Shown here piece by piece: positions 1 to 7,740 of a stretch of 64,000 bases of DNA (the first letter of the stretch is position 1; each line of letters opens with the position of its first letter). Both the position numbers and the translations under genes were made by a program. Source of the stretch: Kribbella sp. VKM Ac-2568 (GTDB lineage: Bacteria > Actinomycetota > Actinomycetes > Propionibacteriales > Kribbellaceae). The notes under the pieces were generated by a model. That model saw only the letters and a list, made by a program, of their open reading frames with translations. It did not search any database and was not told where the DNA came from. The DNA lies in assembly GCF_004345365.1 (NCBI RefSeq), contig NZ_SLVF01000002.1:248001-312000 (forward strand), read 5' to 3'.

Positions 1-585
1 AACAACATGCACGCCGAGACCTTGGTCAAGGCGATGGGCGCGGTCGCCGAAGCAGACGGCAGCTGGTCCGCCGGTCTCGGGGTCGTCACCGACTACGCCA
101 ACAGCGTCGGCGTCGACACCAGCACGATCCGGCTGTCGGACGGCTCCGGCCTGTCCCGCAAGGTGAACGTGACCGCGAAGAGCGTCACCGACATCCTGAT
201 CGGCGTGCGGCAGGAGCCCTGGTTCCAGCAGTGGTACGACGCGTTGCCGATCGCGGGCAACCCCGACCGGTTCACCGGCGGCACCCTGCGCAGCCGGATG
301 CGCAACACGCCGGCCGCGAACAATCTGCACGGCAAGACCGGGTCGCTCACCGGCGTCACCGCACTGTCGGGGTACGTCTCGACCAAAGACGGCCGCAAGC
401 TGGTCTTCTCGATGATCAGCAACAACTACCTGGTCAGCCCCCGCTCGGTCGAGGACGCGGTCGGCGTCACCCTGGCCTCGTGGACCGACCAGGCCCCGGT
501 CGCCGCGGTCAAGCCCGACACCAGCCGCAGCGCCCAGGTCGCCGAGGATGCCTGCGGCGGCAACGAGTGGGTCAAGGCCTGCTGA
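1..585 (+). CDS. dacB: D-alanyl-D-alanine carboxypeptidase / endopeptidase (PBP4 type), C-terminal part
   Basis: Serine peptidase S13 / class C penicillin-binding protein that trims peptidoglycan peptides outside the membrane. The reading frame is open at the left edge, so only the last 194 codons are present. The first codons read Asn-Asn-Met-His-Ala-Glu, which fits the end of the Ser-x-Asn active-site motif of this family. A DGSGLS stretch follows, and the KTG box appears as HGKTGSLTGVTALSGYV near residue 105. The catalytic SxxK serine would lie upstream, outside the window. The C-terminus carries two cysteines (ACGGNEWVKAC) that could form a disulfide. Family assignment is firm; the gene symbol is by family only. 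Confidence 0.85.
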   Translation, partial: NNMHAETLVKAMGAVAEADGSWSAGLGVVTDYANSVGVDTSTIRLSDGSGLSRKVNVTAKSVTDILIGVRQEPWFQQWYDALPIAGNPDRFTGGTLRSRMRNTPAANNLHGKTGSLTGVTALSGYVSTKDGRKLVFSMISNNYLVSPRSVEDAVGVTLASWTDQAPVAAVKPDTSRSAQVAEDACGGNEWVKAC

Positions 586-633
586 TCAGCTAATGCGTTC
601 GACAGTACGGCGGTCGTTCCCGAGGATGAGGGC

Positions 634-1575
634 ATGACCGCCGTACTGCCCGATCGGTACTCCGTCCGTCCGATCCGACCGGAGGACGGCGATGTGGTCG
701 CGGATCATGTCGCCGCGAACGACGTCCGGCTGATCGGCTTCTCGCAGTACAGCCGCGAGGGCATCGTCAGCCACCTGCGCGACCCGTTGATCGACCTGGC
801 CGTGGACAGCTGGCTGGTGACTGCCGGCCCCGGCCTCGTCGGGACGGGCACCGTCGTACTCGACGGCGGGCGGGCGCAGATCGATCTCTCCTCGGCTGAT
901 CCACTGGTGGCCGGCTGGATGCTGGACCAGGCGATCGAGCGCGCCACCGACCATGCGCGGAGGACCGGCGACGAGGTTGCGATCAAGCTCGGCCTGCTCC
1001 GCGAGGATGAGCAGATGTCAGCGCTCGCGGCGGACCGCGGCCTCTTCATCCACACCACCGTCCAACGGATGACGATCCGGTACGCCGGGCCGCTGGAGCC
1101 GCCGGCGATTCCCGACGGCGTGGTGCTTCGGCGCGGCGCCCAGGACGAGCAGATCCGGCGAGCTGCACACCAGGTCATCACCGACTCGTTCGCCGACCAG
1201 CCGGGCTCGGTTCCCCGCCCGTACGACGACTGGGTGAAGCAGCGCGAGAGTCGTTCCACCTTCGACTGGTCCAAGCTGACCGTGCTCGAGCTCGCCGGCC
1301 GGCCCGTCGGCGTCCGGGAGTGCGACGACAACTACCTCACGACCGAGCACTGCGGCTACATCGGACGGCTCGGGGTCGTCACCGCGGCGCGCGGTCGCGG
1401 GCTGGCGAAGTACCTGCTGCGCGACGTGTTCGCCCTCGACTCGGCCGCGGGTCTCAGCGGCACGATCCTGCACGTCGACACGGGGAACCCGACCCCGGCC
1501 GTCGCGGTCTACGAGTCGGTCGGCATGCGGGCGGACATCGTCAACGACATCTGGCGAAAGGTCATCCCGGCCTAG
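634..1575 (+). CDS. GNAT-family N-acetyltransferase, tandem-domain length
   Basis: Probable acyl-CoA-dependent N-acetyltransferase of 313 residues, substrate unknown. The acetyl-CoA binding motif A is clear in the C-terminal half (RLGVVTAARGRGLAKYLL, about residues 244-261, with the R-G-R-G-L-A pyrophosphate loop). The following strand ends in NPTPAVAVYESVGMR, the usual beta-6/alpha-4 region. The length and the weaker N-terminal half suggest two GNAT folds in tandem, as in MshD-like proteins, but the first lacks a good motif A. It starts 48 bp after the carboxypeptidase gene and ends at a hairpin shared with the convergent gene. Confidence 0.8.
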   Translation: MTAVLPDRYSVRPIRPEDGDVVADHVAANDVRLIGFSQYSREGIVSHLRDPLIDLAVDSWLVTAGPGLVGTGTVVLDGGRAQIDLSSADPLVAGWMLDQAIERATDHARRTGDEVAIKLGLLREDEQMSALAADRGLFIHTTVQRMTIRYAGPLEPPAIPDGVVLRRGAQDEQIRRAAHQVITDSFADQPGSVPRPYDDWVKQRESRSTFDWSKLTVLELAGRPVGVRECDDNYLTTEHCGYIGRLGVVTAARGRGLAKYLLRDVFALDSAAGLSGTILHVDTGNPTPAVAVYESVGMRADIVNDIWRKVIPA

Positions 1576-1586
1576 AGTGATCGACG

Positions 1587-1623
1587 TCCTCGCCGGGGCG
1601 GTCGCGGTCCACCCCGGCGAGGA
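1587..1623. terminator. Bidirectional hairpin between convergent genes
   Basis: A perfect 12-bp stem (TCCTCGCCGGGG at 1587-1598 with its complement at 1612-1623) closes a 13-nt loop. It sits exactly between the stop of the plus-strand acetyltransferase (1575) and the stop of the minus-strand gene ending at 1626. There is no strong U tract, so its strength as an intrinsic terminator is uncertain. Confidence 0.6.
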
Positions 1624-1625
1624 AG

Positions 1626-2228
1626 TCAGTTCAGGACGGCCCGGCTCCCCGTGCTCCCGGCCAGTACCGTTCGGTTGCCCACCTGCCGACGCAGATCCAG
1701 GCTGATCCGGAGGGGGCGCGTGCCCGGCTTCACGCAGAGCTGCGCCTCGGGCTGATCCGGCGCCACCGAGTACCGATAGGCCGCGATCCGGACCGTCGAT
1801 GCGTCCTGCGACAGGATCCGCACCATCGTGTGCGGAACGCAGGAGTCGTCGGCGTTGCGCGGCGCTTCGACGATCAGCGTGCCGGCGTTCTCCGAGTCGA
1901 CCTCGACTCGTGACACTCGGATCTCCTCCCCCAGCAGCATCACTGTGTTGCCGAACTTGAACTGCTTCGGCGGCGGCCCGTCGTCCAGCAGTCCCACCGC
2001 GGGCATCGTCGGGGTCGCCGGCGGTGTCGCCGGCTCCTCGGCCCGCGGTACGGACGCCGTCGCGACCACCGCGCCACCTACGAACAGCACCGCCGCCGCC
2101 GTTGCCACCAGACCACGCGTACGTCGCTGCCGGCGGACGGCCTGCTCGACGAACTCGAACGGCGGCGCCTCCCCAGGGGTCTGCTCGTCGACGTACTCGA
2201 TCAACAGATCGGTCCGCAGTTCATGCAT
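1626..2228 (-). CDS. Single-pass membrane protein paired with an ECF sigma factor (possible anti-sigma factor)
   Basis: A 200-residue protein I do not recognise from sequence alone. Residues 1-37 are charged and presumably cytoplasmic, residues about 38-60 form one hydrophobic helix (LVATAAAVLFVGGAVVATAS), and the rest is outside: a Pro/Thr linker and then a folded-looking part with two cysteines (DDSCVPH and AQLCVKPG). The start codon overlaps the end of the sigma gene by 8 bp, so the two are probably translated together. That pairing and topology fit an anti-sigma factor or envelope sensor, but no zinc-binding HxxxCxxC motif is present in the cytoplasmic part. The role is inference. Confidence 0.6.
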   Translation of the reverse strand: MHELRTDLLIEYVDEQTPGEAPPFEFVEQAVRRQRRTRGLVATAAAVLFVGGAVVATASVPRAEEPATPPATPTMPAVGLLDDGPPPKQFKFGNTVMLLGEEIRVSRVEVDSENAGTLIVEAPRNADDSCVPHTMVRILSQDASTVRIAAYRYSVAPDQPEAQLCVKPGTRPLRISLDLRRQVGNRTVLAGSTGSRAVLN

Positions 2229-2772
2229 GATCAGGCACCTCCTCCTGGACCGCGAGCAACGGCGCGAGCGCCTGGCGCGCCCGGGCCAACCGCGATTTCA
2301 CCGTGCCGGGTGGCAGCTCCAGCTCGTCCGCGATCTGCTCGATCGGCAGATCCATCACGTGATGCAGCACCACCACCGCGCGTTGCGCCGGGGTGATGCG
2401 GGCGAGTGCCGCCGCCACGTCGAGCGCGTCCCCGTCCGGCCCACGAACCTCCGCGGACCGGCCCATCAGCTTCGCCGCGGCCCGCGCGGCCACCTGCTGC
2501 CGCCGCAGCCGGCTCACCAGCGCCCGGACGGCGACCGCCCGGACCCACGCCTCCGGGTCGTCGTACCGGCGGATCTTGTCCCACCGGCCCAGCAGCTTCA
2601 CGTAGGCGTCCTGCGCGATCTCCTCGGCGTCGGCGCGTGAGCCCCCGATGGACACCAGCAGCCCGATCAGCCGCGGCCAGGTACGGCGGTAGAGCGCCGC
2701 GACCTCCGCTGCCGGATCACCGTCGATGTCCCTCACACCCCTAACACGCGCTGCTCCCCGGCCCGGTTCCAT
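2221..2772 (-). CDS. ECF RNA polymerase sigma factor (SigE-like family)
   Basis: Group 4 sigma factor of up to 183 residues. Region 2 is visible (LYRRTWPRLIGLLVSIGG to AEEIAQDAYVKLLGRWDKI) and region 4 at the C-terminus (LARITPAQRAVVVLHHVMD then LPIEQIADELELPPGTVKSR, a helix-turn-helix for the -35 element). The start is uncertain: an ATG at 2772 gives 12 extra residues (MEPGRGAARVRG), while a GTG at 2736 would begin just before the conserved part; neither has a convincing Shine-Dalgarno at good spacing. The gene overlaps the membrane-protein gene downstream, its likely regulator. The target regulon cannot be read from this window. Confidence 0.85.
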   Translation of the reverse strand: MEPGRGAARVRGVRDIDGDPAAEVAALYRRTWPRLIGLLVSIGGSRADAEEIAQDAYVKLLGRWDKIRRYDDPEAWVRAVAVRALVSRLRRQQVAARAAAKLMGRSAEVRGPDGDALDVAAALARITPAQRAVVVLHHVMDLPIEQIADELELPPGTVKSRLARARQALAPLLAVQEEVPDHA

Positions 2773-2790
2773 CCATTTCCGGACCGATTT

Positions 2791-2811
2791 CAGCTCGGGT
2801 TCGACGAGCTG
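2791..2811 (-). terminator. Small hairpin after the ABC exporter gene
   Basis: A 7-bp inverted repeat (CAGCTCG / CGAGCTG) around a 7-nt loop, starting 4 bp beyond the stop codon of the minus-strand ABC transporter gene. It is short and lacks a U tract, so it is only a weak terminator candidate. Confidence 0.35.
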
Positions 2812-2814
2812 TGC

Positions 2815-4584
2815 TCAGCTGAGTGTGCCGTGCAACTGGGCGTACCGGCCATGGCGGGCGAGCAGGTCGTCGTGGCTGCCGCGCTCGACGATCCGGCCGT
2901 GGTCGAGCACCAGGATCTGGTCCGCGTTCCGCACGGTCGACAGCCGGTGCGCGATCGCGATCGTGGTCCGGTCCCGGGCCAGCTCGTCGATCGCGGCCTG
3001 GACGGCCCGCTCGGTCTCGTTGTCGAGCGCGCTGGTGGCCTCGTCGAGGATCAGGATCGGCGGGTTCCGCAGCAGCATCCGGGCGATCGCCAGCCGCTGA
3101 CGTTCGCCGCCGGAGAAGCGGTACCCGCGAGCCCCGACCACCGTGTCGTACCCCTCGGGCAGCCCGACGATCAGCTCGTGGATCCGCGCCGCGCGGGCCG
3201 CCGCGATCACCTGGGCGTCGGTGGCCTCCGGCGCAGCGAACCGCAGGTTCTCCCGGACCGACTCGTGGAAGAGGTAGGTCTCCTGCGATACCAGCCCGAC
3301 CGCGTCCGAGATCGCGGACAGCTTGAGATCGCGCAGATCCATGCCGTCGATGGTGATCCTCCCGAGCTGCGGGTCGTACAGCCTCGCGACGAGGTACGCG
3401 AGCGTCGTCTTGCCCGATCCCGTCTCCCCGACGAGCGCCGTCGTCGTACCGGATGGCACCACGAACTCGATGTCGGACAACGTCCACCCGCCGTCCTCGC
3501 CGTACCGGAAGCTCGCATTCTCGACCCGTACTTCGCCCCGCACCCGCGGCAGGCTGCGGGCGTCCGGCTTCTCCTGGATGTCCACCGGCAGATCGAGGAC
3601 GTCGAAGATCCGGCCGAACAGGGCCATCGACGTGGAGGCGGCCGTGCCGAGTCCCTGCAGCGCGGTGGCGGGTGCGACCAGCCGGTTCAGCATCGTGGTG
3701 AACGCGACCACCGTGCCGATCGAGAACACCGCCGAGCCGTGCGCCAGCGTCAGCCCGGAGACGAGGTACACGATCGCCGGGATCATCGTCAGGCTGGCCC
3801 GGCGGCTCGAGTTCACCCACTTGCCGGTCATCGCCGCGGTCAGCTCGGTCGCGCTGAGGGCGCGGGACTCGGTGGCGAACCGGTCCGACAGTTCCCGCTG
3901 CCGCCCGAGCGTCTTCGCGAGCAGGACGCCGGCAACCGAGAGAGACTCCTCCACCAGCGCGGTGATCCCGGCGAGCTGCTTCTGCCGGCCGCGGGCGATC
4001 TGGCGCTGCTGCCGTCCGAGCCGGAAGGAGAAGGCGAGGAACAGCGGTACGACGATCAGGCAGACGGCCGCGAGCTTCCAGTTCATCACCAGCGCGGCGA
4101 TCCCGACCGCGAGTGCCGCGACACCGTTCTGCACGACCGAGCTGGCCGTGTTGGTCACCACGTTGTCGACGCCGCCGATGTCGTTGGCGATCCTCGACTG
4201 GAGCTCGCCGGCCCGGGTCCGGGTGAAGAAGCCGAGCGACATCCGCTGCAGGTGGTCGTACACCCCGACGCGCAGGTCGTGCATCACGCCCTGACCGATC
4301 AGGTTCGACAGGCGGGTCGTGACAACACCCAGCACTGCCGCGATCGCCGCGGCGACGATCATGCCGCCGGCCAGCAGCACCACCAAGGAGGCGCTCCGCT
4401 GCGGCAACGCCTCGTCCACGATGTCGCGGACCAGGAACGGCGACGCCACTCCGGCCGCGCCTTGCGCCACCGACACTGCCAGCAGCACCACGATCGACCA
4501 GCGGTACGGCCGGAACAACCTCGCGACCCGGCGTACCGGTGCCTGGTCGGTGGTGGTGTCAGTGGTGAGAGTCGCCGTCGTCAT
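2815..4584 (-). CDS. ABC exporter, fused membrane and ATPase domains (multidrug type)
   Basis: A half-transporter of 589 residues: an N-terminal six-helix membrane domain (about 30-310) and a C-terminal nucleotide-binding domain. Seen directly: Walker A GETGSGKTT (about 385), ABC signature FSGGERQRLAIARM (about 490), Walker B PPILILDEATSALD and the H-loop IAHRLST. It would act as a homodimer, or pair with a partner not in this window, to export lipophilic compounds. The start ATG lies inside the end of the MarR-type gene (ATGA overlap), so regulator and exporter form one unit; the regulator probably represses both. Substrate unknown. Confidence 0.92.
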   Translation of the reverse strand: MTTATLTTDTTTDQAPVRRVARLFRPYRWSIVVLLAVSVAQGAAGVASPFLVRDIVDEALPQRSASLVVLLAGGMIVAAAIAAVLGVVTTRLSNLIGQGVMHDLRVGVYDHLQRMSLGFFTRTRAGELQSRIANDIGGVDNVVTNTASSVVQNGVAALAVGIAALVMNWKLAAVCLIVVPLFLAFSFRLGRQQRQIARGRQKQLAGITALVEESLSVAGVLLAKTLGRQRELSDRFATESRALSATELTAAMTGKWVNSSRRASLTMIPAIVYLVSGLTLAHGSAVFSIGTVVAFTTMLNRLVAPATALQGLGTAASTSMALFGRIFDVLDLPVDIQEKPDARSLPRVRGEVRVENASFRYGEDGGWTLSDIEFVVPSGTTTALVGETGSGKTTLAYLVARLYDPQLGRITIDGMDLRDLKLSAISDAVGLVSQETYLFHESVRENLRFAAPEATDAQVIAAARAARIHELIVGLPEGYDTVVGARGYRFSGGERQRLAIARMLLRNPPILILDEATSALDNETERAVQAAIDELARDRTTIAIAHRLSTVRNADQILVLDHGRIVERGSHDDLLARHGRYAQLHGTLS

Positions 4585-5015
4585 CGCCTGTCCTCGGAGA
4601 GCCGTTCCAGCAGACCGGCGGCGATGACCAGGAGGTCGCGCTCCGCATCGGTCAACTGCTCGAGCGCACCGGCCAGCCAGATCTCCCGCGGGCGCATCTC
4701 AGCAGCCAGTACTTCGGTCCCGGCCGAGGTGATCTCGAGCAGCGACTGACGGCCGTCGTCGGGATCCGGGCGGCGCCGGATCCAGCCCTGCTCCTCCAGC
4801 GCGGCGAGCGTCCGGGACAGGGACTGCGGCTGGGTCAGCAGCCGGTCCGCCACCGCGCCCGGCGTGATCGCACCGGCCTTCTGGAGCTGCCGGAGCACCG
4901 CCGTCTGGCCAAGGCTGATCCCCCCGGCGCGCTCGGCCCGGGCCCTCGCCGCGAACAGCCCGGTGCCGGTCAGGATCCGGCGCGGGATGTCGAGCTCGCT
5001 GTCAGTGGTACGCAT
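4581..5015 (-). CDS. MarR-family transcriptional regulator of the adjacent ABC exporter
   Basis: A 144-residue winged-helix repressor. The DNA-binding core runs from QTAVLRQLQKAGAITPGAVA through LLTQPQSLSRTLAALEEQGW to the wing RRRPDPDDGRQSLLEIT, the typical MarR layout with flanking dimerisation helices. The gene precedes the ABC exporter with a 4-bp overlap. It faces an ArsR-like gene across about 100 bp, so the shared intergenic space (5016-5118) likely holds control sites for both directions. A ligand cannot be inferred. Confidence 0.88.
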   Translation of the reverse strand: MRTTDSELDIPRRILTGTGLFAARARAERAGGISLGQTAVLRQLQKAGAITPGAVADRLLTQPQSLSRTLAALEEQGWIRRRPDPDDGRQSLLEITSAGTEVLAAEMRPREIWLAGALEQLTDAERDLLVIAAGLLERLSEDRR

Positions 5016-5099
5016 GGGTTAACCATAAGCACGATCGGCAAGTCTGCGCTTCCGGATTTTCCTACGCACTCGCTTACGACAGATGCGGCGTGGAGATGT

Positions 5100-5118
5100 G
5101 AGAGGTTACTCTCGAAGC
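5100..5118 (+). promoter_or_regulatory. Putative -10 box and small dyad before the ArsR-like gene
   Basis: TACTCT (5107-5112) matches the actinobacterial -10 pattern TANNNT and lies 6 nt before the ATG at 5119, a spacing expected for a leaderless transcript. The -10 box overlaps a small inverted repeat GAGAG-GTTA-CTCTC (5100-5113), a plausible autoregulatory operator. Both calls rest on short sequences. Confidence 0.35.
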
Positions 5119-5706
5119 ATGTCTCTCAGAAATCCTTACGGTGATTTCGAGATCACCGATCCGCAGGCGATGCGGGCGCTGGCACATCCCGTCCGGCTGG
5201 CCGCCCTCAGCTATCTGCAGAAGAACGGCCCGGCCACCGCGACCCAGTTGTCGGAGCATGTCGGCGCCTCGCCGTCGGTGACCAGCTGGCACCTCCGCCA
5301 CCTCGCGAACTTCGGCCTGGTCAGCGACGGACCGCCTCCCGAGGGCGTCGCCGACAAGCGTCAGCGCTGGTGGCAGGCCGTCGCCCGAGGGTTCCGGTTC
5401 GAGATGCCCGACACACCGGAAGGCGCCGAGGCTGGGCGGCTGCTGCGGGCGGAGCTGATCAGCCAGGCCCTGGACTACGCGCAGCAGTGGCTGGTGGAGA
5501 GCGAACCCCACCTCGATCCCCTGTGGAGCCGCACGGCCGGGTCCTCGAACACGCTGGTGAGCCTCACCCTCGCGGAGGCCGAGGCAGTGGAGAACGCGAT
5601 CGAGGAACTGCTGGCGCCGTACGTCCAGCGCGCCGAACAAGACCGCCCGGCCGATGCCCACCCGGTCCGGATGATCCGCCTTTCTTTGCCTGAAGCAACC
5701 ACTTGA
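5119..5706 (+). CDS. ArsR-like winged-helix regulator of the adjacent MFS transporter
   Basis: A 195-residue regulator with an N-terminal winged helix (ITDPQAMRALAHPVRLAALS, then ATQLSEHVGASPSVTSWHLR as recognition helix, and a wing near the DKRQRWWQAV stretch). The C-terminal 100 residues are mostly helical and probably mediate dimerisation or sensing; no metal-binding cysteine cluster is visible, so this is not a classical metal sensor. I chose the ATG at 5119 because the conserved part begins there and a -10-like box lies just upstream; an in-frame start at 5083 would pass through that box. The stop overlaps a possible TTG start of the MFS gene, so the two are co-expressed. Confidence 0.8.
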   Translation: MSLRNPYGDFEITDPQAMRALAHPVRLAALSYLQKNGPATATQLSEHVGASPSVTSWHLRHLANFGLVSDGPPPEGVADKRQRWWQAVARGFRFEMPDTPEGAEAGRLLRAELISQALDYAQQWLVESEPHLDPLWSRTAGSSNTLVSLTLAEAEAVENAIEELLAPYVQRAEQDRPADAHPVRMIRLSLPEATT

Positions 5707-5735
5707 GCTCCGCCGCCCCCCGTGAGGACAGCACC

Positions 5736-6995
5736 GTGAAGACACTGACTCCCACCAGCCTGTGGCGTGATCGCCAGTTCCGGACCTTCTGGTCCGCCCA
5801 GGGCGTCTCCGAGTTCGGCGACCGGATCAGCGAGCTCGCCCTGCCGCTGATCGCGGTCACCCTGCTGGACGCCTCCCCCAGTCAGGTCGGCTTCCTCACC
5901 GCCGCGGTCTGGCTGCCGAACCTCGCGTCGTTGTTCATCGGCACCTGGGTGGACAAGCGCCGGGACAAGCGCCCACTGATGATCGCGGCCGACCTGAGCC
6001 GGACGATCGTGCTGCTGTCTCTGCCCGCGGCGTACTGGCTGGACCTGCTGACGCTCGGCCAGCTGTACGCCGTCGCGATCCTGGCCGGGACCGCGCACGT
6101 GCTCTTCAACACCGCCTACGCGTCGTTCTTCGTGCGGCTGGTCTCGCGGGACCACTTCCTGGAGGCGAACAGCAAGCTCTCGGCGACCAGGTCGATCTCG
6201 TTCATGGGTGGTCCGGCGTTGGGCGGCCTGCTGGTGCAGTGGCTGAGCGCGCCGGTCGCGATCGTCGTGGACGCGCTGACCTTCGTGTTCTCGGCGGTGC
6301 AGGTGAGCCGGCTCAAGACGGCGCCCGCCGAGGCCGATGAGAGCGAGGATTCGTTGCTCCGCAGGGCCCGCGAGGGCATGAGGTATCTGCTGAGGCATCC
6401 GTACCTGCGCAGCAGCCTCGGGTGCGCGACGACGGTGAACTTCTTCAACCTGATCAGCACGGCACTGCTTGTCCTGTTCGCCAGCCGGAACCTGGACCTG
6501 TCGGCCGGCACGATCGGTATCGCCTTCGGCATCGGCGCGTCGGGTGGCCTGCTCGGAGCACTGGCTGCGACACCGTTGACGCGACTGCTCGGCGCGGGCC
6601 GGCTGATCGCACTCGGCGCGGTGATCTTCCCGGCCTCCATCGCCATCGCCGCCTTCGCCTCAGGCCCCGTCTGGGTTCGCGCCGGCGCCCTGGCCGCCGC
6701 CGAGTTCATCGGGGCGTTCGCGGTGATGTGCTTCGACGTCCCACTGAACTCCCTACAGGCCGCAGTAATCCACGAACACATGCGGAGCCGTGTCGCGGGG
6801 GCGTTCAGCAGCATCAACTACGGCGTACGCCCCCTCGGCGCCATAATCGGCGGCCTCCTAGGAACCTGGATCGGAGTCCGAGAAACCCTCCTGATCTCCG
6901 CGACCGGCGGCATCTTCGCCGTCCTCTGGCTGATCGGCTCCCCCATCCTCACCACCCGCGACCTAGAAGGCCTAGAACCGCCGCCTCTCGACTAA
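5736..6995 (+). CDS. MFS transporter (12-TM exporter type)
   Basis: About 419 residues with some twelve hydrophobic segments, beginning SLWRDRQFRTFWSAQGVSEF, the N-terminus common to MFS exporters that follow ArsR or MarR regulators. The loop between helices 2 and 3 reads GTWVDKRRDKRPL, the degenerate MFS motif A. Two starts are possible: TTG at 5703, overlapping the upstream stop, or GTG at 5736 with GAGG eight bases upstream; I prefer the second because of the ribosome-binding site. Likely expels a toxic compound sensed by the upstream regulator. Substrate unknown. Confidence 0.85.
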   Translation: MKTLTPTSLWRDRQFRTFWSAQGVSEFGDRISELALPLIAVTLLDASPSQVGFLTAAVWLPNLASLFIGTWVDKRRDKRPLMIAADLSRTIVLLSLPAAYWLDLLTLGQLYAVAILAGTAHVLFNTAYASFFVRLVSRDHFLEANSKLSATRSISFMGGPALGGLLVQWLSAPVAIVVDALTFVFSAVQVSRLKTAPAEADESEDSLLRRAREGMRYLLRHPYLRSSLGCATTVNFFNLISTALLVLFASRNLDLSAGTIGIAFGIGASGGLLGALAATPLTRLLGAGRLIALGAVIFPASIAIAAFASGPVWVRAGALAAAEFIGAFAVMCFDVPLNSLQAAVIHEHMRSRVAGAFSSINYGVRPLGAIIGGLLGTWIGVRETLLISATGGIFAVLWLIGSPILTTRDLEGLEPPPLD

Positions 6996-7269
6996 CCGCG
7001 GCCCACCGACCGCAACCGATCCGCCCGATAGCAGGTCGTTCGACCAGTGGCGCCTTACAAGCCACCAGCCGCCGAACAACCAGCCAGTGGCCCAGCAACC
7101 CGCCCCCATCAGCCCCGAATCGGCGCAACCACCACCCACCGGGGCCGGAAACCCACCCCCGGGGCCCGCCGACGTACCGACGGACAGGAAGTAGTCGCCG
7201 CACCCATCGCCCCGGCAAGCACCCCACGCCTAGAACCTCCGCGACCACCCCAGTACTACCTGTCGGTCC

Positions 7270-7362
7270 GTACACCCGCCCCCGAAAACACCACCCCGGA
7301 CCGGCTCAACCCTCCGTCGCCCGGTACACCCCACCCCGAAAGCACCACCCCGACCCGGCTCA
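7270..7362. repeat. 39-bp imperfect direct repeat, two copies
   Basis: Copies at 7270-7308 and 7324-7362 share 34 of 39 positions (both begin GTACACCC and end CCGGCTCA, with a central CACCACCCCG). The period is 54 bp. Function unknown. Confidence 0.7.
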
Positions 7363-7397
7363 CACTCCTCCGCGGGATCCGCGTAGCTGCGTCCTTC

Positions 7398-7487
7398 CCT
7401 GGTCGGGATGGGGTGGGTCAAGAGTCGAAACTTGTTTCGATCCCGAAGGGACGCCGAAGGCGCTCTTGATGCACGCCATCCCGACTA
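7398..7487. other. 90-nt palindromic element able to fold as a cloverleaf
   Basis: The outer arms (7398-7423 and 7462-7487) pair over 26 positions: 22 Watson-Crick, 2 G-U and 2 G-G mismatches. Inside, three hairpins sit directly next to each other with no spacer: TCGAAA-CTTG-TTTCGA (7424-7439), TCCC-GAA-GGGA (7440-7450) and CGCC-GAA-GGCG (7451-7461). The whole is a closed four-way junction. It could be a structured RNA, a palindromic mobile repeat (REP/MITE-like) or a DNA cruciform. I saw no second copy in the window and do not recognise it as a known RNA family. Confidence 0.6.
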
Positions 7488-7526
7488 GAACACTCACGCA
7501 GCGGAGACCGCGAACCACCTCGGCCT

Positions 7527-7621
7527 ATGCCCGGTGGACCACCCGCCACTCACGCCCGCTGGACCACCCGCCACTCATGCCCGGCGGAACCACCGCACTC
7601 ATGCCCGGCGGATCCACTTCC
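7527..7621. repeat. 25-bp tandem array, almost four units
   Basis: Units at 7527-7551, 7552-7576, 7577-7600 (24 bp) and a partial one at 7601-7621. Each begins with ATGCCCGG or a one- or two-base variant, and the first three end CCACTC or GCACTC. Contiguous copies without spacers, so not a CRISPR. Confidence 0.75.
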
Positions 7622-7681
7622 GACGCAAAACGCCCGCACGCGGTGCTCCCCCCGTGGGGAACACCGCCTGCGGTTTGCGTC
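7622..7681. other. Long hairpin in the convergent gap
   Basis: An 18-bp stem with two mismatches (7634-7651 with 7656-7673, loop CCGT) is extended beyond a 4-nt bulge by a perfect 8-bp outer stem (7622-7629 with 7674-7681, GACGCAAA / TTTGCGTC). It lies 60 bp past the stop of the minus-strand MFS gene and could terminate that transcript, though no U tract follows. Confidence 0.55.
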
Positions 7682-7695
7682 GTCGCCGGGCCGTA

Positions 7696-7727
7696 GTACC
7701 GGAGTACCGGAGTACCGGAGTACCGGA
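7696..7727. repeat. 8-bp tandem repeat GTACCGGA x4
   Basis: Four perfect contiguous copies of GTACCGGA just downstream of the stop codon of the minus-strand MFS gene. Such short perfect arrays change length by slippage, so copy number may vary between strains. Confidence 0.85.
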
Positions 7728-7740
7728 CTGAAGGCGTTGG

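Larger units (their letters stand above)
6996..7740. other. Repeat-rich intergenic region between two convergent MFS genes
   Basis: No convincing gene in 745 bp. Open frames here are proline/arginine-rich products of C-rich DNA with no domain. The space holds, from left to right, a 39-bp direct repeat, a 90-nt cloverleaf-like palindrome, a 25-bp tandem array, a long hairpin and an 8-bp tandem array, all listed separately. Such a cluster of unrelated simple structures in one gap is unusual for this window. Confidence 0.6.

Noticed and set aside
7047..7469. Proline-rich 140-residue reading frame in the intergenic gap
   Set aside because: It runs through the direct repeat and the palindrome, shows no domain, and its composition simply reflects C-rich DNA.
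7527..7621. 25-bp tandem repeats as a possible CRISPR array
   Set aside because: The units abut each other with no variable spacers, and no cas gene is in the window.
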